45,408 nucleotides of DNA from Clostridia bacterium (GCA_029256325.1 JAQSYD010000035.1:1-45408); one strand, 5' to 3'. Counted from the first letter of the stretch, positions 10,226 to 19,434 are shown. Translations and numbers: made by a program. Notes: a model not told the origin generated them from the sequence alone.

Positions 10226-11338
10226 CTATCTTATAGCTTTTTCAGTTTCCATGTCAAATAAATGTATTTTGTCCCAATGGAATTGAAGCGCGACCATATC
10301 TCCGGCTCTCATACGAGAATGGGAATCTACTCGAGCAGTAAGCTGCTGTCCTGCGATCGTGAGATACAAGAAAGTCTCTGATCCCATCAATTCAGCAACC
10401 TCAACCTTGCCTTTAATAATTGAGAAATCGCTAGTCAGTGCATCTACCTCACTGTCATGCAGATTCTCGGGCCTGATACCCAAATGCACCTTTTTGCCAA
10501 TATAACCGCCTTCACGCAAGATCTTCTGCTTCTCTGCTGTAATCGTCACAACACTTTCATCCCCAAGCTTTAATTCAACATTATCTCCATTTCCAACGAC
10601 TTCTGCAGTCAGTACATTCATTTGAGGACTTCCGATAAAGCATGCAACAAAAAGATTATTTGGCTTGTCATATGCATTTTGCGGAGAATCGATTTGCTGA
10701 ATTTCTCCATCCTTCATAATAACAATTCTTGTACCCATTGTCATCGCTTCTGTCTGATCGTGTGTTACATAGATAAAGGTAGTTTCAAGTCGTTTGTGCA
10801 GCTTTGATATCTCAGTTCTCATTTGCACCCTTAGCTTTGCATCAAGGTTTGATAAAGGCTCATCCATCAGGAATACCTTTGGCTCTCTAACGATTGCTCT
10901 TCCTAATGCAACCCTTTGTCTCTGTCCGCCGGATAATGCTTTTGGTCTTCTATCCAGCAAATGCTCTATTTCCAATATCTTAGCAGCATTTTTAACCCTT
11001 TCGTCTATATCAGCCTTTGGAACCTTTTTTAGCTTTAATCCAAAAGCCATGTTTTCATAAACAGTCATGTGGGGATACAAGGCATAGTTTTGGAAAACCA
11101 TTGCTATATCTCTATCCTTCGGTGGAACATTATTAACCAGCTTCTCGCCTATGTACAGCTCACCCTCAGTAATTTCTTCCAGTCCTGCTATCATTCTTAG
11201 GGTTGTAGTCTTTCCGCAGCCTGAAGGTCCAACTAAAACTATGAATTCCTTATCCTCTATTTCCATATCGAATTCTTTAACCGCCATAACATTACCCGGA
11301 TATATCTTTTTAATTCCCTTTAGCGTTACCTCTGACAT
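10226..11338 (-). CDS. Carbohydrate ABC transporter ATP-binding protein, UgpC/MsmX family
   Basis: A 370-residue ATPase that energises sugar importers from the cytoplasmic face. Walker A GPSGCGKTT, Q-loop QNYALYPHM, signature LSGGQRQRVALGRA, Walker B VFLMDEPLSNLDAKLR and switch THDQTEAM are all present. Residues from about 240 form the TOBE/OB regulatory domain typical of the MalK-UgpC-MsmX group. The ATG at 11338 follows AAAGGGTGG. No permease or binding-protein genes are nearby. This suits a shared ATPase of the MsmX kind, which serves several importers in Bacillus, although that role is inferred here. Confidence 0.92.
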   Translation of the reverse strand: MSEVTLKGIKKIYPGNVMAVKEFDMEIEDKEFIVLVGPSGCGKTTTLRMIAGLEEITEGELYIGEKLVNNVPPKDRDIAMVFQNYALYPHMTVYENMAFGLKLKKVPKADIDERVKNAAKILEIEHLLDRRPKALSGGQRQRVALGRAIVREPKVFLMDEPLSNLDAKLRVQMRTEISKLHKRLETTFIYVTHDQTEAMTMGTRIVIMKDGEIQQIDSPQNAYDKPNNLFVACFIGSPQMNVLTAEVVGNGDNVELKLGDESVVTITAEKQKILREGGYIGKKVHLGIRPENLHDSEVDALTSDFSIIKGKVEVAELMGSETFLYLTIAGQQLTARVDSHSRMRAGDMVALQFHWDKIHLFDMETEKAIR

Positions 11339-11475
11339 TCTTATCCACCCTTTCAAATATATTTCTAATTAAATTATATTTTATAAATCAAGCTTAAACT
11401 ATTATGAGTATTTATGATTTTAATTCATTTAATTTGTAATAATAAATAATATATAAATATTTTTTTATTTAAGTG

Positions 11476-11504
11476 TTGTAAAACGCCGAGCAATAGCATA
11501 CAAT
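11476..11504 (+). promoter_or_regulatory. candidate promoter of the small protein gene
   Basis: TTGTAA (11476-11481), a 17-base spacer and TACAAT (11499-11504), about 54 bases before the ATG at 11558. The rest of the divergent gap 11339-11557 is very AT-rich with nothing else recognised. Confidence 0.6.
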
Positions 11505-11557
11505 TATAAATATACATTTATATGCATGAATAACCATTTTTGAAAGGAGCAGATTAA

Positions 11558-11752
11558 ATGACTGACAGATTTAACCACAATAACAACTTTATCAATACAC
11601 GATCTATGGATTATAATCACGAAATGAAGCTATTAAGCAATATGGAGTCTGTACATCAAAGAAAAAAAGCTGCTTTTGACGAGCTTTTAAGATATACTTA
11701 CAACAATCTTAAAGAAACAAACCTTGAAGCGAATACAGATAAACAGCCATAA
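11558..11752 (+). CDS. small hydrophilic protein, unrecognised
   Basis: A 64-residue protein, rich in Asn, Lys and Glu, without Cys, signal peptide or membrane segment. I recognise no family. It is credible as a gene because AAAGGAG lies about eight bases before the ATG, a good promoter lies upstream, and a strong terminator begins at the base after the stop. It stands alone on the plus strand between two minus-strand units. The middle (HEMKLLSNMESVHQRKKAAFDELLRY... onwards) is probably helical. Confidence 0.7.
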   Translation: MTDRFNHNNNFINTRSMDYNHEMKLLSNMESVHQRKKAAFDELLRYTYNNLKETNLEANTDKQP

Positions 11753-11777
11753 AAAAAACGCCTGTCAGGCGTTTTTT
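11753..11777. terminator. bidirectional terminator
   Basis: ACGCCTG-T-CAGGCGT flanked by A6 and T6. It serves both the small plus-strand gene and the convergent PDZ protein gene. Confidence 0.92.
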
Positions 11778-11784
11778 ATTTGTT

Positions 11785-13059
11785 TTATTTTGATATATTT
11801 ATATTTTTCTTAAACAGCTTGTTGTATAATTGTACACCGGGTGATGCGCCATCATTGATTTCAAAATAAATACCCGGATTTCTAGGTACTATCAATGCTC
11901 CCAAACTGTTGATTCCTTCCCTGTAATTCTGATATTCCAGTGTTTTTAAGCTGCCATCGGGTCTCTTAACCTCTAACCAAATAAAAGTGGGATAAGTACC
12001 GAGAAATTCTATCATTTGATTTTCAGAATACACAATTTGATTGTTTATGCTTAGTATTCTGTCTCCCGGTTCCAAATGCATTTTCCTAGCCGGAGAATCC
12101 TGTCTTGTATAAAGAACGCAAATGCCTTCACCGGATCCATCATATAAGGGTTTACCCTCTTCTTCTTCTCTTTTGCCCCAGATGATTAAGGCTTCATGGG
12201 CAACAGGTGCAAACAAGGCAGCCGCAAAAGCAAATAGGGGAAGCTTTGCTGCAATAATGGATAATATGATCAGTATCACACTGTATATAGCTAATCTGTA
12301 GGCAGATTTTTTACAGCGCTGCTCCGGAACCTGCGTAAGCGCTATATCACCATAGCCTAAAACAACCGGCACAAAGAATATCGCATATTCAAAAGCTTGC
12401 TGCTGCGTAAGCAATGGCCACCATGCAGGCATTGCTTCTCCTGAAATACTGCTGATGCCTGTCATCAAAGGGAATGCCAATGCCGTCAGCACAAGAGGAA
12501 TAGGCCACATCCTGTTCATGATGTAACCTCCAACGATCCTTCCATTGTTCTTTTTTACAAATATAGGAACGGAAAAGGAATGTCCGTCTATCCAAATCAA
12601 AAGACTCTCAATCAGGTGAAGTATACCCACCAAAGCCATGAGCCCCGGCACATAAACGTTTGGGAATCCAAAAATGAGGCTAACAAGAGCAACTAACCCT
12701 CCTGCATAGGAAAAGCACAAGTATCTTACATGGATCATAGCCATTAATATTGCTATGATCCAAATATATGTTATGCCCGATGCAAATGCCCCTTGACTAT
12801 TTGGTACATAGGTTTCGATTGTAATACCCAGCAGCACTACCAAGAAGCTGCCAAATAAACCTCCTATAAAACCATTAAATAGAGAGCTTGACATTTTATC
12901 CATTAAAGGCAATCTGTATTTAAGCATTGCAAACTCAATGTTGGAGGTTTTCTTGTAAAGAAACCAGACTACAAATATTAAAACCCAAAATACTTGATTT
13001 ACAACGACCCCGCTTATTTCACTAAGAACCAGACCCGCCATCTTAAGTATAAAATGCAT
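11785..13059 (-). CDS. polytopic membrane protein with C-terminal PDZ domain, MinJ-like
   Basis: A 424-residue membrane protein with roughly eight hydrophobic segments over residues 1-290 and a C-terminal PDZ domain near 300-400 (LEPGDRILSINNQIVYSENQM). In Bacillus subtilis the protein of this architecture next to CtpB is MinJ (YvjD), which bridges DivIVA and MinD at division sites. The same position after ctpB and near ftsEX supports the comparison, but the function is unproven here and minJ is used only by analogy. GGGGTG precedes the ATG, which lies 12 bases after the ctpB stop, so the two are in one operon. Confidence 0.75.
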   Translation of the reverse strand: MHFILKMAGLVLSEISGVVVNQVFWVLIFVVWFLYKKTSNIEFAMLKYRLPLMDKMSSSLFNGFIGGLFGSFLVVLLGITIETYVPNSQGAFASGITYIWIIAILMAMIHVRYLCFSYAGGLVALVSLIFGFPNVYVPGLMALVGILHLIESLLIWIDGHSFSVPIFVKKNNGRIVGGYIMNRMWPIPLVLTALAFPLMTGISSISGEAMPAWWPLLTQQQAFEYAIFFVPVVLGYGDIALTQVPEQRCKKSAYRLAIYSVILIILSIIAAKLPLFAFAAALFAPVAHEALIIWGKREEEEGKPLYDGSGEGICVLYTRQDSPARKMHLEPGDRILSINNQIVYSENQMIEFLGTYPTFIWLEVKRPDGSLKTLEYQNYREGINSLGALIVPRNPGIYFEINDGASPGVQLYNKLFKKNINISK

Positions 13060-13071
13060 GTTGGCACCCCA

Positions 13072-14185
13072 TTACTTTATTTGTTTTAACATTTCTTGAA
13101 TAGCCCTTTCTAACTGGAGGTCCTTGATATCTTCTTCTCTTTGATCTTCTTTAATCTCCATTGGCTTTACTTCAATATTTGGTTCAATTCCGATTTTATT
13201 GATGCTTATGCCCTTTGGCGTATAATATTTTTGTGTTGTAAGCTTGAAGCCTGAACCGTCCTTTAAGCTTTCCACCGATTGAACCAAGCCTTTACCAAAG
13301 GTTTTAGTCCCAATCAAGAGTCCTGCTTCTCTATCCTTAATCGCTCCAGCTAAAATCTCTGATGCGCTGGCACTGCCTTCATCTACTAGTACGATTAGAG
13401 GCACTTCCAATCCATCGCCCTTGGAATTATACACTTGACGATTCTTATTGATATCCTCTGTATAGACCACCATACCCTCACCTAAAAGCTCATCCGCTAT
13501 TTCTAAGCAAGAGCTGACATAGCCGCCTGGATTTTGTCTCAAATCCAATATTAATCCCTTTATATTTTTAGCCTTCAAGGCATTTAATTCTTTACTAAAA
13601 TCTTTATCCGCATCCACATCAAAGCTGCTTATTCTGATGTAGCCGATATTGCTTTCTTTTACTTCGCTTTTTACAGCCCTTTGATTGATCAGCTCTCTTT
13701 TTATTTCAAATATCCATACCAACCAGATCTTTATCGTCAACCTTGATTATTCTATCATTTGTCTTAATTCCCGCTTTTTCTCCAGGTGTATCTTCAACAG
13801 GCGCTACTACAGTGATATAGCCTTCTTCGCTTTTAGTTACTATAACACCTATTCCTCCAAAGCTGCCGCTGGTTGCTTCATTCATACTTTTAAATTCTGC
13901 TGGTGTCAGATATGTGGAATAAGGATCCTCCAGCGCTTCAAAAAGACCTTTCATGGCTCCATCCATCAAGGTGTTATCTTCCGCCCCTTCTACATAGTTC
14001 TTTTTTATGTACTCTTTCAGTCCCAGCAGTTTTTCCACATTCTTCAGGTTTTCATAATCACTTCTCGAAATGACCACTCTGTCTCCCATTACAACTTCAA
14101 TTGTATTGGTAATCATAAAGGTCAATATCGAAGTAATCACTACCAATACAATTCCTAAAAGCAACGCCTTATTTTTATTAATCAT
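13072..14185 (-). pseudogene. ctpB: S41 carboxyl-terminal processing protease (CtpA/CtpB), frameshifted
   Basis: Two frames together make one S41 protease. The first (14185 to the TGA at 13706-13708) has a membrane anchor near residues 8-26 and the first half of the PDZ domain, up to VDDKDLVGMDI. The second frame picks up at about 13711 with FEIKRELINQRAVKSEV and runs to 13072. It holds the catalytic core with Ser in DEGSASASE and Lys in TFGKGLVQS. Relative to the usual PDZ domain about 25-30 residues are missing at the junction, so this looks like a small deletion that also shifts the frame. A GAGGTG ribosome site precedes the ATG. The protease was probably membrane-bound and active outside; it should now be inactive unless the break is a sequencing error. 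Confidence 0.82.
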
Positions 14186-14316
14186 TACTACACCTCAATC
14201 TGTATTTAAATATTAGAGTTTACGATATGTTACGAATGCGCTCTTATTATAGCATGATTGTTTATATCATCTATTTTGATTATATTTATTCCTGCTGCGT
14301 ATTATTACTTTGCAGC

Positions 14317-14742
14317 TTAATTATCTTTACTGCATTTTTTGCAATAACCATAAATCTCAAACTTATGCTCTATAGGCACAAAGCCCAGTTTATCAAGCTC
14401 ACTGACCTTTAATTCAGCATATGGACATACATCAATACTTTGCATATCCCCACATTTTAAACATATTACATGATGATGATGCTCATCATGCTTAATCTCA
14501 AAATGACTGATGCCGCTGCTGATATTTAGTTTATTAATGACGCCGATTTTGCATAAAAGCTCCAAATTTCTATACACTGTTGAAAAATTGATGTTTGGAT
14601 TTTGTGCTTTGACTTTTTCGTAGATTTCCTGTGCCGTATAATGGGCAGGACACTCTTCAAAGGCCTCAATAATAAATCGTCTCTGACCTGTGAGCTTGTA
14701 GCCTTGATTCTTCAGGGTGCTCTCTATATTATTTTTATTCAT
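14317..14742 (-). CDS. zur: Fur family regulator, probably Zur
   Basis: A 141-residue metal-dependent repressor. The winged helix contains LTGQRRFIIEAF and NFSTVYRNLELL. The dimer domain has the His-rich HDEHHHH and two CxxC pairs (CLKCG, CKKC) for structural zinc. Fur, Zur and PerR cannot be told apart surely by eye. Its place directly downstream of znuB, in the same direction, and a Fur-family 7-1-7 operator before znuA argue for Zur. The ATG at 14742 is chosen; a TTG five codons upstream is possible and neither has a strong ribosome site, which suggests coupling to znuB. Confidence 0.82.
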   Translation of the reverse strand: MNKNNIESTLKNQGYKLTGQRRFIIEAFEECPAHYTAQEIYEKVKAQNPNINFSTVYRNLELLCKIGVINKLNISSGISHFEIKHDEHHHHVICLKCGDMQSIDVCPYAELKVSELDKLGFVPIEHKFEIYGYCKKCSKDN

Positions 14743-14763
14743 AATATCACATCCCAATCCTTA

Positions 14764-15576
14764 TTATACTATACGTTTTAGAATATATTTCTTAGTTCCG
14801 ATCACCAGTAAAAGTATGACAACACTTAATACTACGATGGCTCCTCCGGGAGCAAGATTGAAGTAATATGAAATGGTCAGTCCCAATACAACAGCCAAAA
14901 AAGCAAATATCACAGAATTGATCATTGTGCTTTTAAAGCTTTTGGAAATCTGCATGCTAGCAGCTACCGGCACGACCAGCATAGAAGAAATCATAAGTAT
15001 TCCAACCACTCGCATGGCTGCAACGATAGTTAAGGCAGTTAATACCGTAAAAAATATATTCAAGGTCTCGGTAGGAATTCCTGCAAGAGCTGCTCCTTCT
15101 TCATCAAAGGCTATATACAAAAGCTCCTTATATAAAAGCAAAACACTGACAATGATAAATATGCTTGTGCCTGCCATAATTATGATATCTCGACCTGTTA
15201 CAGCGATGATACTGCCAAATAAGAAGCTCATCAAGTCAGCATTAAAGGAATCTGCCAAACTTATCATAAGTACTGCCAAACCTATACTGGCAGACAGTAC
15301 TATGGATATGGAAAGCTCTGCATATTGCGAAAAGTTTTTTCTCAGTTTTTCAACCCCAATTGCGGCAGCAACAGAGAAAATCATTGCTCCCCAAAGCGGA
15401 TAAAAATTACCCAGCATCCCTGCAGCGATTCCTGCTAAGGAAGCATGGGATAGGGTATCACCTATCATAGACAGTCTTCTCAAAACCACAAAGGTACCTA
15501 TAATAGGACAGATTATTGATATCAATATGCCAGCCACAAAGGCTCTTTGCATAAAATCATATTGAAGCATTTCCAT
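14764..15576 (-). CDS. znuB: Zinc ABC transporter permease
   Basis: An ABC-3 family membrane permease of about 270 residues with seven or eight hydrophobic segments. Family landmarks include VLRRLSMIGDTLSHASLAGIA near residue 35 and the late MRVVGILMISSMLVVPVAAS. With ZnuC and ZnuA it makes a zinc (possibly manganese) importer in the cytoplasmic membrane. Both GTG (15579) and ATG (15576) follow GGAGG; ATG is taken, with a one-codon uncertainty. The zinc choice rests on the neighbouring Zur-type regulator and operator. Confidence 0.9.
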   Translation of the reverse strand: MEMLQYDFMQRAFVAGILISIICPIIGTFVVLRRLSMIGDTLSHASLAGIAAGMLGNFYPLWGAMIFSVAAAIGVEKLRKNFSQYAELSISIVLSASIGLAVLMISLADSFNADLMSFLFGSIIAVTGRDIIIMAGTSIFIIVSVLLLYKELLYIAFDEEGAALAGIPTETLNIFFTVLTALTIVAAMRVVGILMISSMLVVPVAASMQISKSFKSTMINSVIFAFLAVVLGLTISYYFNLAPGGAIVVLSVVILLLVIGTKKYILKRIV

Positions 15577-15601
15577 CACTTATATCCTCCAATTCCGTTC
15601 C

Positions 15602-16345
15602 TTAGTGGTTATGTATAAGGGGTGCTACATCGTGGCCATACAGCTCATTTAAGCCGGCCATATCAACTCCACAACCATGTTCGTGTGCCTTCCCCCTTGA
15701 AAGACATATCACTCTGCTGATATTCTTGCTTACTGCACCAATATCATGAGTTACCATAACAATTGTTATATTCTGTTCCTTGTTCAAGTCATCCATAAGG
15801 GCATAGAAATCCTTTTCAGAATTTGCATCTATCCCCGTTGTTGGTTCATCCATAAATAAAATCTCAGGAGAGCTTACCAAGGCTTTTGCTATAAATACCC
15901 TTTGCTGCTGCCCCCCCGACAATCTACCTATCAATCTATCCTTGAAGTCCAGCATACCTACTAAATCCAAGACCTCTTGCACTTTTTCAATGTGCTGCTT
16001 GTTAACTCTTCCCATTAAGCCTACTCTAGAGTACAAATTTGCTTTTACCACCTCTTCCACAGTAGCCGGGAAGCCCTGATTGAAGGAGGTTGCCTTTTGT
16101 GGGATATAGCCGATACGACCCCATTCCTTAAACTTGTTGATATCCTTGCCAAACAGTGTCACACTGCCCTGCCTTGGCTTCATTAAGCCTGTACAAATTT
16201 TCATCAAAGTACTTTTTCCCGAGCCGTTAGGACCAATAATCGCCATAAAGTCTCCAGGATAAATTTCTAAAGAAGCATCATTTAATATACTTCTTCCCTC
16301 ATAGTCAAAGTTTATGTTTTTCGCCTCTATTATTGGACTTTTCAT
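15602..16345 (-). CDS. znuC: Zinc ABC transporter ATP-binding protein
   Basis: A 247-residue ATPase of the metal ABC-3 importers. Walker A GPNGSGKST, signature LSGGQQQRVFIAKAL, Walker B LFMDEPTTGID and switch VTHDIG are complete. The C-terminus has several His residues (HEHG, YGHDVAPLIHNH). Its ATG overlaps the znuA stop by one base (TAATG), so translation is probably coupled. Confidence 0.93.
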   Translation of the reverse strand: MKSPIIEAKNINFDYEGRSILNDASLEIYPGDFMAIIGPNGSGKSTLMKICTGLMKPRQGSVTLFGKDINKFKEWGRIGYIPQKATSFNQGFPATVEEVVKANLYSRVGLMGRVNKQHIEKVQEVLDLVGMLDFKDRLIGRLSGGQQQRVFIAKALVSSPEILFMDEPTTGIDANSEKDFYALMDDLNKEQNITIVMVTHDIGAVSKNISRVICLSRGKAHEHGCGVDMAGLNELYGHDVAPLIHNH

Positions 16346-17292
16346 TATTGCATCAACGCCTTCTTCAGATTTTCCAGATTTTCATACATAATTGTTATAT
16401 AGCTTCTGCCTTGTTTCATTTGTTCCTCAGTAATCCCTTGACCATCATTTAGCACCAAGACCTGCGCACCGATCTCATTGGCCAAGGTCTCTGACAGCTT
16501 AGGGCTTACAAGGCTTTCAAAGAAAATATACTTAATATTATTTTCCCTGCATATTTCCGCTAGCTCCGCCAGCTTTGCCGGGCTTGGCTCTGCCTGTGGT
16601 GTAACACCCCTGATAGGCAATTGTGTCAAGCCGTATTCTTTGGCAAGATATTCAAAGGCAGAATGAGAAACGATAAATACCTTGCTCTTAAAACCTGCTA
16701 CAGCCTGCCTATAATCGCTATCCAGCTTATCCAGCTGTTCTGCCAGCTTTTCGTAATTAGCCGAGTAGTACTCTTGATTTGCAGCATCCAACTCAATCAA
16801 TGCATCCAAAACATTTTGCGCTTGCTGCTTATACTTGACAGGACTAACCCAAATATGAGGATCATAAATCAGTGCTACTTCTTCCTCCCCCTCTTCATCC
16901 TCATGCTCATCTGCATTTTTTTCATCAAAGGGCAGCAAGTCTAAACCCATGCTGGTGTTTACTGTTTTTACTCCCGCTTTTTCTATGGAAGGCAATAAAT
17001 CCCCCAACCAAGCCTCCATACCGGCACCATTGTAAACCAGCATGTCTGATTCTTGCAGTTCAGCCAAGGTTCTTGGCTTAGGCTCCCAATCATGGGGCTC
17101 TACTCCTGCAGGCACCAAGCTTTTTACTTGCGCCTTATCACCTGCTATTTCCGATACCAGAAATTGCATAGGATAAAAGCTGGCATATATTGTGAGACCG
17201 CTTTGTTTTGCCGGTTCTTCAGCAGTTCTGCCACATGCTGCAAGCCCTGTAATAAGTACTGCGGCCATTATAATCGATATCAGTTTCTTCAC
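16345..17292 (-). CDS. znuA: Zinc ABC transporter substrate-binding lipoprotein
   Basis: A 315-residue metal-binding lipoprotein with lipobox LAAC. Ligand His residues are visible in GVEPHDWEP, YDPHIWV and VSHSAFEYL. Between the first two is an acidic loop with one His (DEKNADEHEDEEGEEE), like the metal-gathering loops of ZnuA proteins. The GTG at 17292 is preferred because GGAGG lies eight bases before it; the upstream ATG overlaps this site. The gene starts the zinc operon znuA-znuC-znuB-zur. Confidence 0.9.
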   Translation of the reverse strand: MKKLISIIMAAVLITGLAACGRTAEEPAKQSGLTIYASFYPMQFLVSEIAGDKAQVKSLVPAGVEPHDWEPKPRTLAELQESDMLVYNGAGMEAWLGDLLPSIEKAGVKTVNTSMGLDLLPFDEKNADEHEDEEGEEEVALIYDPHIWVSPVKYKQQAQNVLDALIELDAANQEYYSANYEKLAEQLDKLDSDYRQAVAGFKSKVFIVSHSAFEYLAKEYGLTQLPIRGVTPQAEPSPAKLAELAEICRENNIKYIFFESLVSPKLSETLANEIGAQVLVLNDGQGITEEQMKQGRSYITIMYENLENLKKALMQ

Positions 17293-17309
17293 TTCATTCT
17301 CCTCCATTT

Positions 17310-17324
17310 TGCAAATCATTTGCA
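17310..17324. promoter_or_regulatory. Fur-family 7-1-7 operator (probable Zur box)
   Basis: TGCAAAT-C-ATTTGCA is a perfect 7-1-7 dyad, the standard Fur-superfamily layout. It lies over the expected transcription start of znuA and next to its ribosome site. Confidence 0.78.
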
Positions 17325-17329
17325 TTTAT

Positions 17330-17359
17330 ATTGTATAATATTGCCGCTTTATGTGTCAA
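17330..17359 (-). promoter_or_regulatory. znuA promoter
   Basis: TTGACA (17354-17359), an 18-base spacer and TACAAT (17330-17335) on the minus strand, with the operator directly downstream. Confidence 0.78.
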
Positions 17360-17367
17360 ATATACAT

Positions 17368-17397
17368 AAAAAAAAGCACCTTTCGGTGCTTTTTTTT
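17368..17397. terminator. terminator after the M23 hydrolase gene
   Basis: A8-GCACC-TTTC-GGTGC-T8. It overlaps the stop codon of the M23 gene and can work in both directions. Confidence 0.92.
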
Positions 17398-18526
17398 ACT
17401 TGCCAAAATAAGGCATTGGATTGGTATGTTTTCCATTTAATCTTACTTCGAAGTGAAGGTGTGGTCCTGTAGAAAGCCCGGTGCTTCCTACCTTCGAGAT
17501 TGTCTGGCCTTTTTCAACCTTGTCTCCCACTTTTACAAGCAGCTTAGAGTTATGCGCATACAATGTAGATATTTGTCCTCCGTGGTCAACGATAACAGTA
17601 TATCCATAGCCCCCATTATAGCCGGAGAATAATACCGTTCCGCTATTAAATGCAACGACTGCAGATCCGGAGGACGCACCAATGTCAATCCCTGTATGTA
17701 GCTTTTTCGTCTTTAAAATTGGATGTATTCTATATCCATAAGGAGATGTAATTCTTGTACTAGAAGGAACCGGCCATGCAACCTTACCTCCTGCATACTT
17801 TTCTTTGGATTGAGCTGCGACGATTTTCTTTTCAAACTCCTTAGATTCCTCAAGCAGTTTATCGTATTGTTTATTATATTCTTTTAAATCCTTCACTAAC
17901 TCATTTAGAATCTTTTCCCTATTATCCTTTGCAGAAGCAACCTCTTCCTTCTTGTCTCCTATTTGCTGCTTCAGTCTCTCTTTTTCATCCAACTCGCTTT
18001 GAAGCTGTGCCTTTTGCTGTGCTATATTATCACGATGAGACTTCATATTTTTTAATAAAGTAACATCATAATTCATAATTTTCTTTAAAAAATCCATTCT
18101 TGATATAAAATCACTAAAGCTGGTTGATTCCAGTATAACAGCCAAATAGCCTACAGAGCCTGTTTCATACATGACTCTTACTCTTTTCTTCAAGGTATCC
18201 TTTTGGCCGTCCGCATCTTGTGAGGCTCTTTCCAAATCTCTCTTGGTAATAACGATTTGAGATTCCAGGCTGCCCAACTGCTCTTCTACTGCGTCCAACT
18301 CCCGCTCTGTTTGATTCAGCTTATTATCCAGCTCTTCTACCTGCTTTGAGACTGTTTTCTTCTGAGTTTGTGCTTGTTTAATGGCGTTTTGGGTTTGCTT
18401 TAATTGTTTATTTGTTTCCTCTAGCTTCTTTTTCCAGGCATCTATCGTGGTATCTGCCGAAATCGCTACAGAAGATGCAAACATACATACCATTGTTACT
18501 GCAATTAATCTTTTAATATTTTTCAA
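17396..18526 (-). CDS. FtsEX-linked murein hydrolase, coiled coil plus M23 domain (EnvC/CwlO-like)
   Basis: A 376-residue secreted protein. A signal peptide (to about residue 24) is followed by a long coiled coil rich in Gln, Lys and Glu to about 230. A C-terminal LytM/M23 domain has HTGIDIG and GPHLHFEV, so the zinc ligands are kept and it is likely an active endopeptidase rather than a pure activator. The gene lies directly downstream of ftsX. In known systems FtsEX recruits and switches on such a protein (EnvC, PcsB, CwlO) through the coiled coil. Start is TTG with GGGGGTG upstream. Confidence 0.9.
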   Translation of the reverse strand: MKNIKRLIAVTMVCMFASSVAISADTTIDAWKKKLEETNKQLKQTQNAIKQAQTQKKTVSKQVEELDNKLNQTERELDAVEEQLGSLESQIVITKRDLERASQDADGQKDTLKKRVRVMYETGSVGYLAVILESTSFSDFISRMDFLKKIMNYDVTLLKNMKSHRDNIAQQKAQLQSELDEKERLKQQIGDKKEEVASAKDNREKILNELVKDLKEYNKQYDKLLEESKEFEKKIVAAQSKEKYAGGKVAWPVPSSTRITSPYGYRIHPILKTKKLHTGIDIGASSGSAVVAFNSGTVLFSGYNGGYGYTVIVDHGGQISTLYAHNSKLLVKVGDKVEKGQTISKVGSTGLSTGPHLHFEVRLNGKHTNPMPYFGK

Positions 18527-18537
18527 AACGGCACCCC

Positions 18538-19434
18538 CTAGACCTTCATGAATTTTCTTACTGACAAGAAGCTTCCTACGATTCCTATCAACAAGCCTAC
18601 AGTGCCCAGCAGCAATACAAGACTGCTGATTAACTCTCCAAAAGGCATTAAGGTCACTGATAGAAGTCCAATCATTTGATTTTTAATAAGGTTGCTGCTG
18701 TAGTAATATCCTATACCTACTGCCAGTGAAGTTATAAAGCTTCCAAACAAGCCCAGCAGCATTCCCTCAACAATAAAGGGGCCTCGCACAAACCAGTCTG
18801 TGCCGCCGACATATTTCATAATGCTGATTTCTTTTCGTCTTGCATATACCGTCAGCTTTATGGTATTGGATATGATAAACACGGATATAAAAACCAAAAT
18901 GGTGATAATTACCAAGCTGCTCACTCTTAAAATATAAGTAGCCTGAAGGAGCTTTTCCAGTTCCTCCTTGCCGTACACGACTCTCTCTATGTTTGAAATA
19001 GAAGATATCGCCAAGGCTACTGTATTCGCCTTTGAAGGATCCGTCAAGGTAACCTTGAAGCTGTCAGGCAAAGGATTCTCACCTTCTAAGCCTTCCAGCA
19101 AGTAAGCGTTATCCCCCCATTTTTCATTCAAATCCATTAAAGCTTGTGCTTTGGGAATAAACTGTACATCCTTTACGCCTGATATCGTCTCAAGCTCTTT
19201 ACTCATAGAGCTTACAATGGTCTCGCTCAGATTATCCTGTAAATACACCATCATTTCAATCTGAGATTCCAGCTTTGACGCTGCGTAGTCTACATTCATC
19301 ACAATGATAAAAAATATAGCTATGACCAGCAATGCAGCAATTACAGAGCTGATAGAGGCGGCACTCATGGTTTTGTTTTTGCGGAGGCTGCCAAAGCCTT
19401 CCTTGACAAAAAACTTAGCGGTTCTGATTTTCAC
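18538..19434 (-). CDS. ftsX: Cell division ABC transporter permease FtsX
   Basis: A 298-residue membrane protein with the FtsX pattern: one N-terminal helix (near 26-46), an outer domain of about 120 residues with the motifs SGVKDVQFIPKAQAL and NPLPDSFKV, then three C-terminal helices. It controls the coiled-coil hydrolase encoded next to it. The GTG at 19434, eight bases after GAGGTG, is preferred to an ATG eight codons upstream. The start overlaps the end of ftsE by 20 bases. Confidence 0.93.
   Translation of the reverse strand: MKIRTAKFFVKEGFGSLRKNKTMSAASISSVIAALLVIAIFFIIVMNVDYAASKLESQIEMMVYLQDNLSETIVSSMSKELETISGVKDVQFIPKAQALMDLNEKWGDNAYLLEGLEGENPLPDSFKVTLTDPSKANTVALAISSISNIERVVYGKEELEKLLQATYILRVSSLVIITILVFISVFIISNTIKLTVYARRKEISIMKYVGGTDWFVRGPFIVEGMLLGLFGSFITSLAVGIGYYYSSNLIKNQMIGLLSVTLMPFGELISSLVLLLGTVGLLIGIVGSFLSVRKFMKV

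Noticed and set aside
13706..13708. TGA in ctpB as a selenocysteine codon
   Set aside because: Reading through in the same frame gives no S41 sequence; the true continuation is in another frame, so this is a frameshift.
14294..14316. GCTGC/GCAGC hairpin after the zur gene as a terminator
   Set aside because: Only five pairs, a 13-base loop and no T tract, so it was not listed.
14873..15403. 176-residue plus-strand ORF
   Set aside because: It is the reverse of znuB, whose membrane segments and motifs are clear; no ribosome site or promoter of its own.
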